DNA of 49,680 bases. Origin: Bacteroidota bacterium. Its GTDB lineage: Bacteria > Bacteroidota > Bacteroidia > Flavobacteriales > Flavobacteriaceae. Location: NCBI GenBank assembly GCA_027619415.1, contig JAQCFO010000012.1, positions 1-49,680 on the forward strand. Reading direction: 5' to 3'. Below, one piece after another: positions 28,029-36,092 of the stretch. The translations under genes were made by a program, and so were the position numbers. Position 1 is the first letter of the stretch; the number at the start of each line of letters is the position of its first letter. The notes beneath the pieces were generated by a model, which did not search any database, was not told where the DNA came from, and saw only the letters and a list, made by a program, of their open reading frames with translations.

Positions 28029-28102
28029 GTGGTTGTAGTTCAGTTGGTTAGAACGCCTGGTTGTGGTCCAGGAGGTCGCCGGTTCGAATCCGGTCTTCCA
28101 CC
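28029..28102 (+). tRNA. tRNA-His (anticodon GTG)
   Basis: The cloverleaf has a D arm GTTC/GAAC, an anticodon stem CCTGG/CCAGG with loop TTGTGGT (anticodon GTG at 28053-28055) and a T arm GCCGG-TTCGAAT-CCGGT. A G at 28028 (the -1 position) faces discriminator C at 28102, the His identity pair. The acceptor stem GTGGTTG/CTTCCAC has U-U at both 5:68 and 6:67. No CCA is encoded. Confidence 0.93.
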
Positions 28103-28110
28103 CAAATTTA

Positions 28111-28137
28111 AACCCTCTATAAATTGAGGGTTTTTTT
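28111..28137 (+). terminator. Rho-independent terminator after tRNA-His
   Basis: Stem AACCCTC/GAGGGTT (28111-28117 and 28126-28132) with an 8-nt loop, running into seven T (28131-28137). It begins 8 bp after the tRNA and is the clearest intrinsic terminator of the window. Confidence 0.85.
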
Positions 28138-28261
28138 GTTTCTATTCATTATAAATCTGATTCTATCTTATACCAACTATTTTTTTGGTTCACCTTTAAC
28201 AGAATTAAATAAACCTATTTGGGGGACTTTTCCAGATTAGATGTATTATCTAGTTAGTTAA

Positions 28262-28339
28262 CCAACAACAGCTGGAACTTATTATTACCAATGCTCGCTG
28301 CATTTAAAAATGGTTGGAACAATAACAATTCAGAATTAA
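28262..28339 (+). pseudogene. Cupredoxin C-terminal remnant
   Basis: Twenty-five codons plus a stop in one frame encode PTTAGTYYYQCSLHLKMVG followed by TITIQN. This is the last part of a plastocyanin-like type-1 copper domain: the Cys-x2-His-x2-Met ligand loop and the final beta strand. The frame is closed by a TAA directly upstream and a TAG 21 nt before that, with no start codon for a whole domain. The 120 bp upstream give no clear cupredoxin match in any frame. It looks like the surviving tail of a decayed gene. The rest of 28138-28335 holds nothing else I can recognise. Confidence 0.6.
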
Positions 28340-29517
28340 TAGTAAATCAAATATTTAGATCTAATTAATTGAAATTGTTCAATACCACTTTTCCAGCTGG
28401 ATTTAATTTCATTCTCACTACTTCCATTAATTATTTGTTCTTGTAATTTATCATTTCCAGCTAGTTTGTTAAATCCTTTTTTAAAAAACTTCTCTTTATT
28501 GTTAGAGTTATTGTAGGCCTCAATTATCCACTTTAAGTTTATTTCATTAAGAATAGGAGAACCTCTTAGGTCCTCACCGTAACATTTAGAGTTTATGTAT
28601 TTTGGATTTTTGGCTCCTGGCATTGATATTGGAGTAAATTGAAAATCTTTATTTTTCCAATCTGGACTTCCAATTATCTGAAACTGTAAATTAGTACCCC
28701 TTCCTATACTAACAGATGTGCTTTCAAATAAACATAAACTAGGGTATAAGTTAATTGAACGTTTATTAGGGAGGTTAGGGGAGGGTTTAATAGGAAGATC
28801 GTAAATAACCTCTCTATTGTAGTTTTTTATTTTAATAACTGTAAGATCACACTTAACTTCGTTGTTTAGCCATTTCTCTCCATTTATCATTTTAGCATAT
28901 TCACCTATTGTCATTCCGTGGACAATTGGAACTGGATGCATTCCAATAAAGCTTTTAAATTGAGGATCAAGTATCGGCCCATCAACGTAGTGAGCATTAG
29001 GATTCGGCCTATCAAGAATAATAAGTTTCAAATTGTTTTCTGCTACAGCTTCCATTACGTAATGAAGGGTAGATATATATGTGTAGAATCTAGCTCCTAC
29101 ATCTTGAATATCAAAAATCAAGACATCTAATCCTTTTAATTGTTCATTTGTTGGCTTTTTATTAGAGCCATATAAAGAAATAATTTCTAATCCAGTTTTT
29201 AAATCAATACTATTAATTACTTTTTCTCCGGCATCAGCTTCTCCTCTAAATCCATGTTCAGGTGAGAATAGTTTTTTAATATTAATATTTAGTTTTAAAA
29301 GAGAATCAATTAAATGAATTGATTTTTTTTTGTTATTTATTTTAGAAGTAGAGTTAGCTATTACACCCACATTTAAATTTATTAATTCAGGTAAAAACTC
29401 ATTTAATTGATTTGCACCAACGCTTATTGGATTATTATCTTGAGAAAAAGATAAATAGTTAAATGCAATTAAAATCAAAAAAAAGGTACTTTTGATTTTT
29501 AATCTATTAAGTTTCAT
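28336..29517 (-). CDS. namZ: DUF1343 exo-beta-N-acetylmuramidase, NamZ family
   Basis: Predicted secreted glycosidase of 393 residues. NamZ-family enzymes remove terminal MurNAc from peptidoglycan fragments. A signal peptide (about 1-25, ending in LSFSQ) is followed by NVGVIANSTS, the conserved FSPEHGFRGEADAGE (about 84-98), DVLIFDIQDVGARFYTY and LDRPNPN. All are hallmark blocks of DUF1343. The usual reading VTNPTG-like near residue 53 is here ANSTSKI. Its ATG is only 5 bp from the ATG of the divergent permease. The activity assignment rests on the family; substrate was not tested here. Confidence 0.88.
   Translation of the reverse strand: MKLNRLKIKSTFFLILIAFNYLSFSQDNNPISVGANQLNEFLPELINLNVGVIANSTSKINNKKKSIHLIDSLLKLNINIKKLFSPEHGFRGEADAGEKVINSIDLKTGLEIISLYGSNKKPTNEQLKGLDVLIFDIQDVGARFYTYISTLHYVMEAVAENNLKLIILDRPNPNAHYVDGPILDPQFKSFIGMHPVPIVHGMTIGEYAKMINGEKWLNNEVKCDLTVIKIKNYNREVIYDLPIKPSPNLPNKRSINLYPSLCLFESTSVSIGRGTNLQFQIIGSPDWKNKDFQFTPISMPGAKNPKYINSKCYGEDLRGSPILNEINLKWIIEAYNNSNNKEKFFKKGFNKLAGNDKLQEQIINGSSENEIKSSWKSGIEQFQLIRSKYLIYY
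29487..29494 (+). promoter_or_regulatory. Candidate -7 element for the permease, inside namZ
   Basis: TACTTTTG matches TAnnTTTG exactly and lies 28 bp before the permease ATG, within the signal-peptide codons of the divergent namZ. No good -33 box is seen, so confidence is low. Confidence 0.3.
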
Positions 29518-29522
29518 TGTTT

Positions 29523-30755
29523 ATGAGATTTGAATCAGTTATGGCTTCTCGGTTTATAAGGTCTAATCCTTATAAAAATACTATTTCTTCACCAATTATA
29601 AAAATTTCAATTTTATCTATTGTTATGGGATTAGTAATGATGTTGATTTCAATATCATCTGGTGTAGGTTTACAGAAGACAATTCAAAATAAAATGTCTT
29701 CATTCTTTGGTCATATTTCAATTTCAAATTTTCAAAACAACTCTTCTCAGTCTTCATTAAAACCTGTTTCAATTGATCAAGACTTTTATACAAATAACAC
29801 TAACCAAGAAATTATTCACATTCAAGGTGTGGCATACAAGTCTGGATTAGTAATTACTGATTCTACTTTTGAGGGGGTCATTTTTAAAGGTATTGGTTCA
29901 GATTTTAACTTTGATAAGTTTTCGCCTTACTTAATTAAAGGAGATATGCCATCTTTTGATAAGGACATTAGTAATGAAGTAATTATATCTCAATACTTAT
30001 CTGAAAGGTTGTCTATTGATTTAAATAAAAAGTTTAAAGCAACTTTTTTTAAAAATGATTCATTTTCGATTCCTAATGAACGAATTTTTAAAGTGGTAGG
30101 TATTTATAATTCTGGTCTTATAGAGTTCGATAAACTATACTTTCTTGGTGATATTAAGCACATTCAAAGAATGAATAAGTGGGATGAAACTCAGATAGGT
30201 AGTTTTGAAGTTTTTATTGAAAAATTCAATAAAATTGATGAAGTTTCAGATGAATTATATACTAATTCTCCATCTGAATTGGATGTTCAAACTATTTCAG
30301 AAAAATTTATAGATATATTTAATTGGATCGCACTATTTGACATGAATGTACTAGTTATTATTGTGATAATGATTTTAGTAGGAGGAATAAATATGATTAC
30401 TGCTTTACTTGTTACAATATTAGAAAAAACCCATATCATAGGAGTTTTAAAAGTATTAGGAGCTACTAATAGAAGTCTAAGATCAATATTTTTAGCCAAT
30501 GGTATATATCTTATTTCAGTTGGACTTATTATCGGAAATGTTATAGGAATTGGACTTATTTTCTTACAGAAATATACAGGATTTCTAAAACTAGATCCTC
30601 AAACTTATTATGTTTCTGAAATTCCACTTGATTTTAATATATTTTCAATTTTTATTTTAAATTTTAGTGTTTTATTTTTTTGCTTACTCATGTTAATAAT
30701 TCCTTCTTTTATAATCACTCGAATTTCACCAACTGACTCACTTAAAATCAAGTAA
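29523..30755 (+). CDS. ABC transporter permease, LolC/LolE-FtsX family
   Basis: Inner-membrane permease of 410 residues from ATG 29523 (a TTG at 29517 is also in frame but overlaps the namZ start). It begins with a short cytoplasmic stretch and a first helix (about 25-50). A large extracytoplasmic MacB-like domain (about 50-265) and three C-terminal helices follow. GVLKVLGATNRSLRSIFLANG (about 315) is the conserved coupling loop of the FtsX family. Bacteroidota LolE-like proteins take part in lipoprotein release, but no LolD ATPase is adjacent. The exact role is inferred. Confidence 0.82.
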   Translation: MRFESVMASRFIRSNPYKNTISSPIIKISILSIVMGLVMMLISISSGVGLQKTIQNKMSSFFGHISISNFQNNSSQSSLKPVSIDQDFYTNNTNQEIIHIQGVAYKSGLVITDSTFEGVIFKGIGSDFNFDKFSPYLIKGDMPSFDKDISNEVIISQYLSERLSIDLNKKFKATFFKNDSFSIPNERIFKVVGIYNSGLIEFDKLYFLGDIKHIQRMNKWDETQIGSFEVFIEKFNKIDEVSDELYTNSPSELDVQTISEKFIDIFNWIALFDMNVLVIIVIMILVGGINMITALLVTILEKTHIIGVLKVLGATNRSLRSIFLANGIYLISVGLIIGNVIGIGLIFLQKYTGFLKLDPQTYYVSEIPLDFNIFSIFILNFSVLFFCLLMLIIPSFIITRISPTDSLKIK

Positions 30756-30789
30756 CACATAATCTGTAATTAACTTCCAACCTTATTCT

Positions 30790-30797
30790 TACATTTG
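30790..30797 (+). promoter_or_regulatory. Candidate -7 element for the CBS/cysteine-synthase gene
   Basis: TACATTTG matches TAnnTTTG exactly, 15 bp before the ATG. No clear -33 box is seen at 19-21 nt spacing (TCTG lies at 23 nt). Confidence 0.4.
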
Positions 30798-30812
30798 TAG
30801 TTTAAAATCTTT

Positions 30813-31796
30813 ATGAAATATTCAAATAACATCTTAGAAACTATCGGAAACACCCCCTTAATTCGATTAAACAAGATCACTAAAGATATTGATGCGTTAG
30901 TATTAGCTAAAGTCGAGTTTTTTAATCCAGGAAGTTCAGTTAAAGACAGGATGGCTCTTAAGATGATTGAAGATGCTGAAAACGATGGAAGATTAAAACC
31001 TGGGTATACAATAGTAGAAGGAACTTCAGGAAATACTGGTATGGGTTTAGCTTTAGCTGCTATAGTTAAAGGTTATAAATTAATTTGTGTTTCTAATGAT
31101 AAGCAATCAAAAGAAAAATTTGATGTTTTAAGGGCGGTTGGTGCAAAAGTTATAGTTTGTCCAACTAATGTAAAAGCTGATGATCCAAAGTCTTACTATT
31201 CTACTTCAAAAAGGATTGGAGAAGAAACACCAAATTCTTGGTATGTTAATCAATATGACAATCCTTCAAATACTGCAGCTCACTATCAAACAACAGGGCC
31301 TGAAATCTGGGATCAAACAGAAGGTAAAATCACTCACTTTGTTGTTGGGGTAGGAACTGGTGGAACTATTTCGGGGGTATCCAAGTATTTAAAAGAAAAG
31401 AATCCCAATATTAAAGTTTGGGGAATTGATGCTTACGGTTCAGTTTTTAAAAAATATCATGAGACAGGAATTTTTGATGAGAAGGAAATCTATCCATATA
31501 TTACTGAAGGTATTGGAGAAGATATAATTCCTAAAAATGTTAATTTTGACCTAATTGATAGCTTTGAGAAAGTAACTGATGAGGATGCGGCTATTTATAC
31601 AAGAAGATTAGCAAAGCAAGAAGGTATTTTTGCAGGAAATTCATGCGGTGCTGCAATAAAGGGTGTTATTCAGTTAAAAAAACATTTTAAAAAAGATGAT
31701 GTTGTTGTTGTTTTACTTCACGATTCAGGGAGTCGTTACATTGGAAAAATGTATAATGACGATTGGATGAAAGCCAAAGGTTTCAGTTTAGATTAA
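30813..31796 (+). CDS. Cysteine synthase / cystathionine beta-synthase family PLP enzyme
   Basis: Fold-type II PLP enzyme of 327 residues. It has the lysine Lys44 in GSSVKDRMA, the phosphate/substrate loop EGTSGNTGMG (near 70), and the cofactor-binding glycine loop GVGTGGTISG (near 180). Wording around the active site (PTNVKADDPKSYY, QYDNPSNTAAHYQTTGPEIW) resembles the catalytic core of cystathionine beta-synthase more than CysK. The heme and CBS regulatory domains are absent. With the gamma-family enzyme upstream it could form a reverse transsulfuration route. O-acetylserine sulfhydrylase activity is the alternative. A broken PLP fold-II gene follows 9 bp later. Confidence 0.85.
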   Translation: MKYSNNILETIGNTPLIRLNKITKDIDALVLAKVEFFNPGSSVKDRMALKMIEDAENDGRLKPGYTIVEGTSGNTGMGLALAAIVKGYKLICVSNDKQSKEKFDVLRAVGAKVIVCPTNVKADDPKSYYSTSKRIGEETPNSWYVNQYDNPSNTAAHYQTTGPEIWDQTEGKITHFVVGVGTGGTISGVSKYLKEKNPNIKVWGIDAYGSVFKKYHETGIFDEKEIYPYITEGIGEDIIPKNVNFDLIDSFEKVTDEDAAIYTRRLAKQEGIFAGNSCGAAIKGVIQLKKHFKKDDVVVVLLHDSGSRYIGKMYNDDWMKAKGFSLD

Positions 31797-31805
31797 ATTT
31801 TTTAT

Positions 31806-32917
31806 ATGACTGATTTTTACTTGAATTATCCAACAGATAAACTGGTGGTAAATAAAACACATTCTATATTATCCAATAGTAATTCATTAAGTTTTCACCA
31901 TTCTCTAGATTGTTATAAAGAATCACCATTAATAAATTTAGAAAATCTATCCAATAAACTAAATATATCAAAGCTTTGTGTTAAAGACGAGTCTAAAAGA
32001 TTTGATTTAAATGCTTTTAAAGTATTAGGGGCTTCGTATGCTGTATTTGAAACTTTAAAAAAATACCCAAATACTTCAGTTTTCTGTACTGCAACAGATG
32101 GAAATCATGGAAAAGCAGTTGCGTGGTCTTCAAGAAGATATGGGAAGAAAACTATTGTGTATGTTCCAAATGACACTTCAAGCTTAAGAATTGAAGCTAT
32201 TGAAACATTTGGAGCAACAGTTCATCAACTTGATCTTAATTATGAACAAACATGTAACTATGCTTCAAAAATGAGCAAGAAAATGAATTGGCAATTAATA
32301 CAAGACACTTCTTGGGAAAATTATGAAGAAATTCCTTCTTTAATTATGGCTGGATATTTGACACATTGTATAGAAATTGATAAATTTCTAGAAATTAAAA
32401 ATTTATCAAACTTTGATATTATATTTTTACAATGTGGAGTAGGTAGCTGGGCTGCTTCTTGTATTTAGTACCATTTAAATAAATATGGAAAGAATAGACC
32501 TAAAATAGTAATTGTTGAGCCAAATGAATCTTGTGGTGTTTTTCAATCATTTAAAGATAATAATAGAGTTTCGCCAATAGGTTCTTTAAACACAATTATG
32601 GCTGGATTAAATTGTGGTATTCCATCTAAAAATGCTTGGGAAATAATTAAAAATGGTTGTGATGCTGTTGTTAAAATTTCTGATGAAGAAGTAAAATCAT
32701 CAATGAAAGTTTTCTATAATCCAATTAAAAATGATTCCAAAATTATTTCAGGAGAGTCGGAGCTGCAGGATTAGCAGGATTATTAAAGACTAAAAAAGCT
32801 AGTCACTTACAAGCTTTAAGAGATCATATAAAGCTAACTGACTCATCTAAAATTTTATTATTTAATACAGAAGGAGATACTGATGTAAATAGCTTTCAAG
32901 AAATTATTAAAAATTAA
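31806..32917 (+). pseudogene. dpaL: Diaminopropionate ammonia-lyase, disrupted
   Basis: The product would be a fold-II PLP lyase of about 370 residues splitting 2,3-diaminopropionate to pyruvate and ammonia. Recognisable blocks: KDESKRFDLNAFKVLGASYA (about 60-79, PLP Lys), CTATDGNHGKAVAW, DTSWENYEEIPSLIMAGYLT and FLQCGVGSWAAS. An in-frame TAG at 32466-32468 interrupts it after codon 220. The same frame goes on with IVEPNESCGVFQSF and MAGLNCGIPS. One base is then missing near 32759: GESGAAGLAGLL resumes in the next frame and runs to a stop at 32915-32917. Two independent lesions argue for a real pseudogene, though sequencing error at one site cannot be excluded. Confidence 0.85.
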
Positions 32918-34248
32918 TTAAAGATATCGCCAGGAAATACGATTACACTTTCATGCCCATTTTTACTTATACTAGCTACTCCAAATAAATAATTGTCTAA
33001 AACAATTCCTTCTAATGTGAAGTTGTTTACTAAACCGACATACCTACTATTTTCCCAATAAGGAGCTGTTGTATCTCTCCAATATATTTTATATCCAATG
33101 ATGTTATCATCATCTGACAAATCCCATTTTAATTTAGTTGAAGGTTCAACAATTCCTCCAATTTTAACATTTTTTGGTTGTGTTGGACTCCAAGCTAAAC
33201 TAGCTAAATTTATTGCATTTACTGCAGTTAGTTTTTTCGCATATTTAAAGTTGACACCTGAAAGAACATCTCCGTACTCTATTTCATTTTCTACTCTAAT
33301 ATCTTGATGTTGTCTGTTGTAATTTTCATGAGCTTCCATAATTCTGATTCCTGGAAATCCTAAATCATTGAATGGTCTATGGTGTCCACCCCTTCCAAAC
33401 CTGTCTAGTCTATAGATCATTATTGGATTCATTTCTGGCATATACTTTAAAACTTTAGCGTGAACATACCTTGCTAATTGCCTGGAATTACCATCAACCT
33501 CACCACCATAAAACCTTCTTCTTTTTCTAGATCTTTCAGATTCATTTGCAGGTGTTGGTTCAGAAAATATTCGAAAACTATAATTGTCGATAACACCATC
33601 AACTCCTTCTATGTTTCCAATCATATCATTATTTAAAACTCCAATTATATCCCATTGATTTTCTATGGCATATTTAGCTAAGCCAATTCCTCCATACAAC
33701 CCTTGTTCTTCCCCTGATAATCCAACATAAATTATGCTATTTTCAAATTCATAATTACTTAAAACTCTTGCAGCTTCTATTACTCCAGCCATTCCAGAAG
33801 CATTATCATTAGCACCTGGAGATAATGACGTATAATCATTAGCATCTGAGACTCTACTATCTATGTCTCCACTCATTATTACATATCTATTTGGATATTT
33901 TTTTCCTATTTGAATAGCTACAACATTATTAATCCATACATCTTTAACTAATCTTCTTGTATTTTTTTCAAAATAATTTTTTTGATAACTTACTTCAAGG
34001 CAATTATTACACTGTTTCGAGATATCTTCAAAAGATGATTTGATCCATCTTCTTGCAGCTCCGATCCCTGAAGATTTAGAAATAGTATCACTTAACGTGT
34101 GTCTTGTCCCAAAAGAAACAAGTATTTCAATATCTTTTTGAATTCTCTTTTCAGAAACGTCCTCTATGATAGCGTACAAATCTTGATTTATTTGTGAAAA
34201 ACAAAGACTCGTGTAAATAAAAATAGGTATGAACTTTAATAATTTCAT
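32914..34248 (-). CDS. Secreted M28-family metallopeptidase with C-terminal FnIII-like domain
   Basis: Predicted exported zinc aminopeptidase-type protein of 444 residues with a signal peptide (about 1-19, LCFSQ). The M28 core shows PGANDNASG (144-152, bridging Asp148), SGEEQGLYGG (178-187, catalytic and metal Glu180/181), NNDMIGN (206-212, Asp208) and a late His in EAHENYNRQH. The first metal ligand, normally His in a GHxDS motif, is Asp128 here (SGDIDSR). Residues about 355-440 resemble a fibronectin type III domain (KLKWDLSDDDNIIGYKIYWR). Its stop overlaps the end of the dpaL pseudogene by 4 bp. Confidence 0.85.
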   Translation of the reverse strand: MKLLKFIPIFIYTSLCFSQINQDLYAIIEDVSEKRIQKDIEILVSFGTRHTLSDTISKSSGIGAARRWIKSSFEDISKQCNNCLEVSYQKNYFEKNTRRLVKDVWINNVVAIQIGKKYPNRYVIMSGDIDSRVSDANDYTSLSPGANDNASGMAGVIEAARVLSNYEFENSIIYVGLSGEEQGLYGGIGLAKYAIENQWDIIGVLNNDMIGNIEGVDGVIDNYSFRIFSEPTPANESERSRKRRRFYGGEVDGNSRQLARYVHAKVLKYMPEMNPIMIYRLDRFGRGGHHRPFNDLGFPGIRIMEAHENYNRQHQDIRVENEIEYGDVLSGVNFKYAKKLTAVNAINLASLAWSPTQPKNVKIGGIVEPSTKLKWDLSDDDNIIGYKIYWRDTTAPYWENSRYVGLVNNFTLEGIVLDNYLFGVASISKNGHESVIVFPGDIFN

Positions 34249-34281
34249 ACCTAAATTTAATTATAATTTTATTAAGATAAA

Positions 34282-36084
34282 TTAAAAACAGTATTTGTTT
34301 TCTTGTTTTAATTTCTCAGCAATAATATTTTTAAGATTAATCACATTTGGAAACTCATAATATTTAGTAAATCTTTTAAGTCCCATTAGTAAACCTTTTT
34401 GTTCATCACTTGTAGAAAAAGATACTATCACTTCTTTTCCTCTTGACTGAACTATGTCTACAGCTTTATAAAGATATAACTGAGTCATAGCAATTTGGTT
34501 AGTTTGAGTTTCTTTTCCAAACCTATTACAATTTTTTTCAGTTCTTAAAAGTGTAGATTCTGCCATGTATATTTCAATTAATATATCTGAAACAGCTAGC
34601 AGCATTTGTTGATGTTCTTCAAGTTTTTCTCCAAACTTCTTTATACCAGCTCCAGCTAACATTAGAAATACTTTTTTGAGATTTATTAAAATTAATTTTT
34701 CTTGAGTAAACAACTCAGTTATGTCAGGAATATCAAATGATGGAATTCCCATTAACTCATCAGCTACTTTTGTTGCAGGATTTATAAAATCAATATGTCC
34801 TTTCATTGCTTTTTTGATTAGCATTCCAACACTTAACATTCTATTAATTTCATTTGTACCTTCGTATATTCTGCCAATCCTACAATCTCTCCATGCTGCT
34901 TCCATTGGAGTTTCTGCAGAAAAGCCCATTCCACCAAAGACTTGAATACCTTCATCAGCTATATTTTGCATATCCTCACTGACAGCTACTTTTAATATAG
35001 AACACTCTATTACATATTCTTCAACGCCTTTTAGTTCCGACTCTTGAAAACTATTTCCATTATTGTGTCTTATTTTAATTCGATCTTCAATATTTTTTGC
35101 AGCTCTATACGTTGCAGATTCTCCAACATATGTGTCTGTAGCCATTTGGGCTAATTTTTCTTTTATAGCTTCAAAATCTATAATTTTAGTATTAAATTGA
35201 GATCTTTCGCTTGCATATTGTATTGCATGTGTTGTTACTCTTTTTTGAGCATCTAAGCAAGCTGCTGCTAATTTTATTCTTCCAACATTTAAAGAATTCA
35301 TAGCTATTTTAAACCCACTTCCTCTTTCAGACAACATGTTTTCAACAGGCACTTTTGTATCATTGAAAAAAACCTGTCTAGTAGAAGACGAATGTATTCC
35401 TAGTTTTTTTTCTTCTTCACCCAATACAATTCCATTATTAGGTTCATTTTGAACTATAAAACCTGTTATATTTTTATCGTCTTCAATTCTAGCAAAAACA
35501 ATAAATAATTTTGCAAAGCCAGCATTTGATATCCACATTTTTTGACCTGTAATCTCGTAGTGTGACCCATCTTCTGAGAGAACTGCTTTTGTTTTACCAC
35601 TATTTGCATCGGAACCTGCACTAGGCTCAGTTAAACAATAAGCTCCAAATACTTCTCCACTTGCTAGCTTGGGAACAAATTTTTTATTTTGTTCCTCGTT
35701 TCCATAAAGGACTATAGGCATAGTTCCGATTCCAGTATGTGCTCCAAATGCTGTAGATAAGGAGCCAGAAGCTCCTGAAATTATTTCACAGACTAACATT
35801 GTAGAAACAAACCCCATCCCCATACCGCCATATTCTTGTGGGACAGCTACACCTAAAAAGCCAAGATCACCAGCTTTTTTCATAGTATCTTCAGTCAGTT
35901 TATATTCTTTATTTTCAAACCTTTCTCTATGAGGCAAAACTTCTTTTTCAACAAAATCCTTAACAGCTTGTTTCATCATTAACTGTTCTTCAGAAAAGTC
36001 TTCAGGTGTGAATACATTAGCATAATTAGTTTCCTTAATTATAAACTCTCCGCCTCTAGTGATGTTTTCTTCTTTTATTTCCAT
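34282..36084 (-). CDS. fadE: Acyl-CoA dehydrogenase (long, FadE-type)
   Basis: Flavoenzyme for the first step of beta-oxidation. It has 600 residues: a 380-residue acyl-CoA dehydrogenase core plus a C-terminal extension of about 190, as in VLCAD and Bacillus FadE. Core signatures are YCLTEPSAGSDANS (about 149-162), KMWISNAGFA, and GGMGFSAETPMEAAWRDCRIGRIYEGTNEIN near 388-418. It is the last gene of the operon, 8 bp after the thiolase gene. The symbol follows the fadN-fadA-fadE order known from Bacillus; chain-length range is not deducible. Confidence 0.9.
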   Translation of the reverse strand: MEIKEENITRGGEFIIKETNYANVFTPEDFSEEQLMMKQAVKDFVEKEVLPHRERFENKEYKLTEDTMKKAGDLGFLGVAVPQEYGGMGMGFVSTMLVCEIISGASGSLSTAFGAHTGIGTMPIVLYGNEEQNKKFVPKLASGEVFGAYCLTEPSAGSDANSGKTKAVLSEDGSHYEITGQKMWISNAGFAKLFIVFARIEDDKNITGFIVQNEPNNGIVLGEEEKKLGIHSSSTRQVFFNDTKVPVENMLSERGSGFKIAMNSLNVGRIKLAAACLDAQKRVTTHAIQYASERSQFNTKIIDFEAIKEKLAQMATDTYVGESATYRAAKNIEDRIKIRHNNGNSFQESELKGVEEYVIECSILKVAVSEDMQNIADEGIQVFGGMGFSAETPMEAAWRDCRIGRIYEGTNEINRMLSVGMLIKKAMKGHIDFINPATKVADELMGIPSFDIPDITELFTQEKLILINLKKVFLMLAGAGIKKFGEKLEEHQQMLLAVSDILIEIYMAESTLLRTEKNCNRFGKETQTNQIAMTQLYLYKAVDIVQSRGKEVIVSFSTSDEQKGLLMGLKRFTKYYEFPNVINLKNIIAEKLKQENKYCF

Positions 36085-36092
36085 TATATAAA

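Noticed and set aside
28138-28261. Upstream half of the cupredoxin gene
   Set aside because: No frame shows the expected strands or the first His ligand; only the C-terminal 25 codons can be supported.
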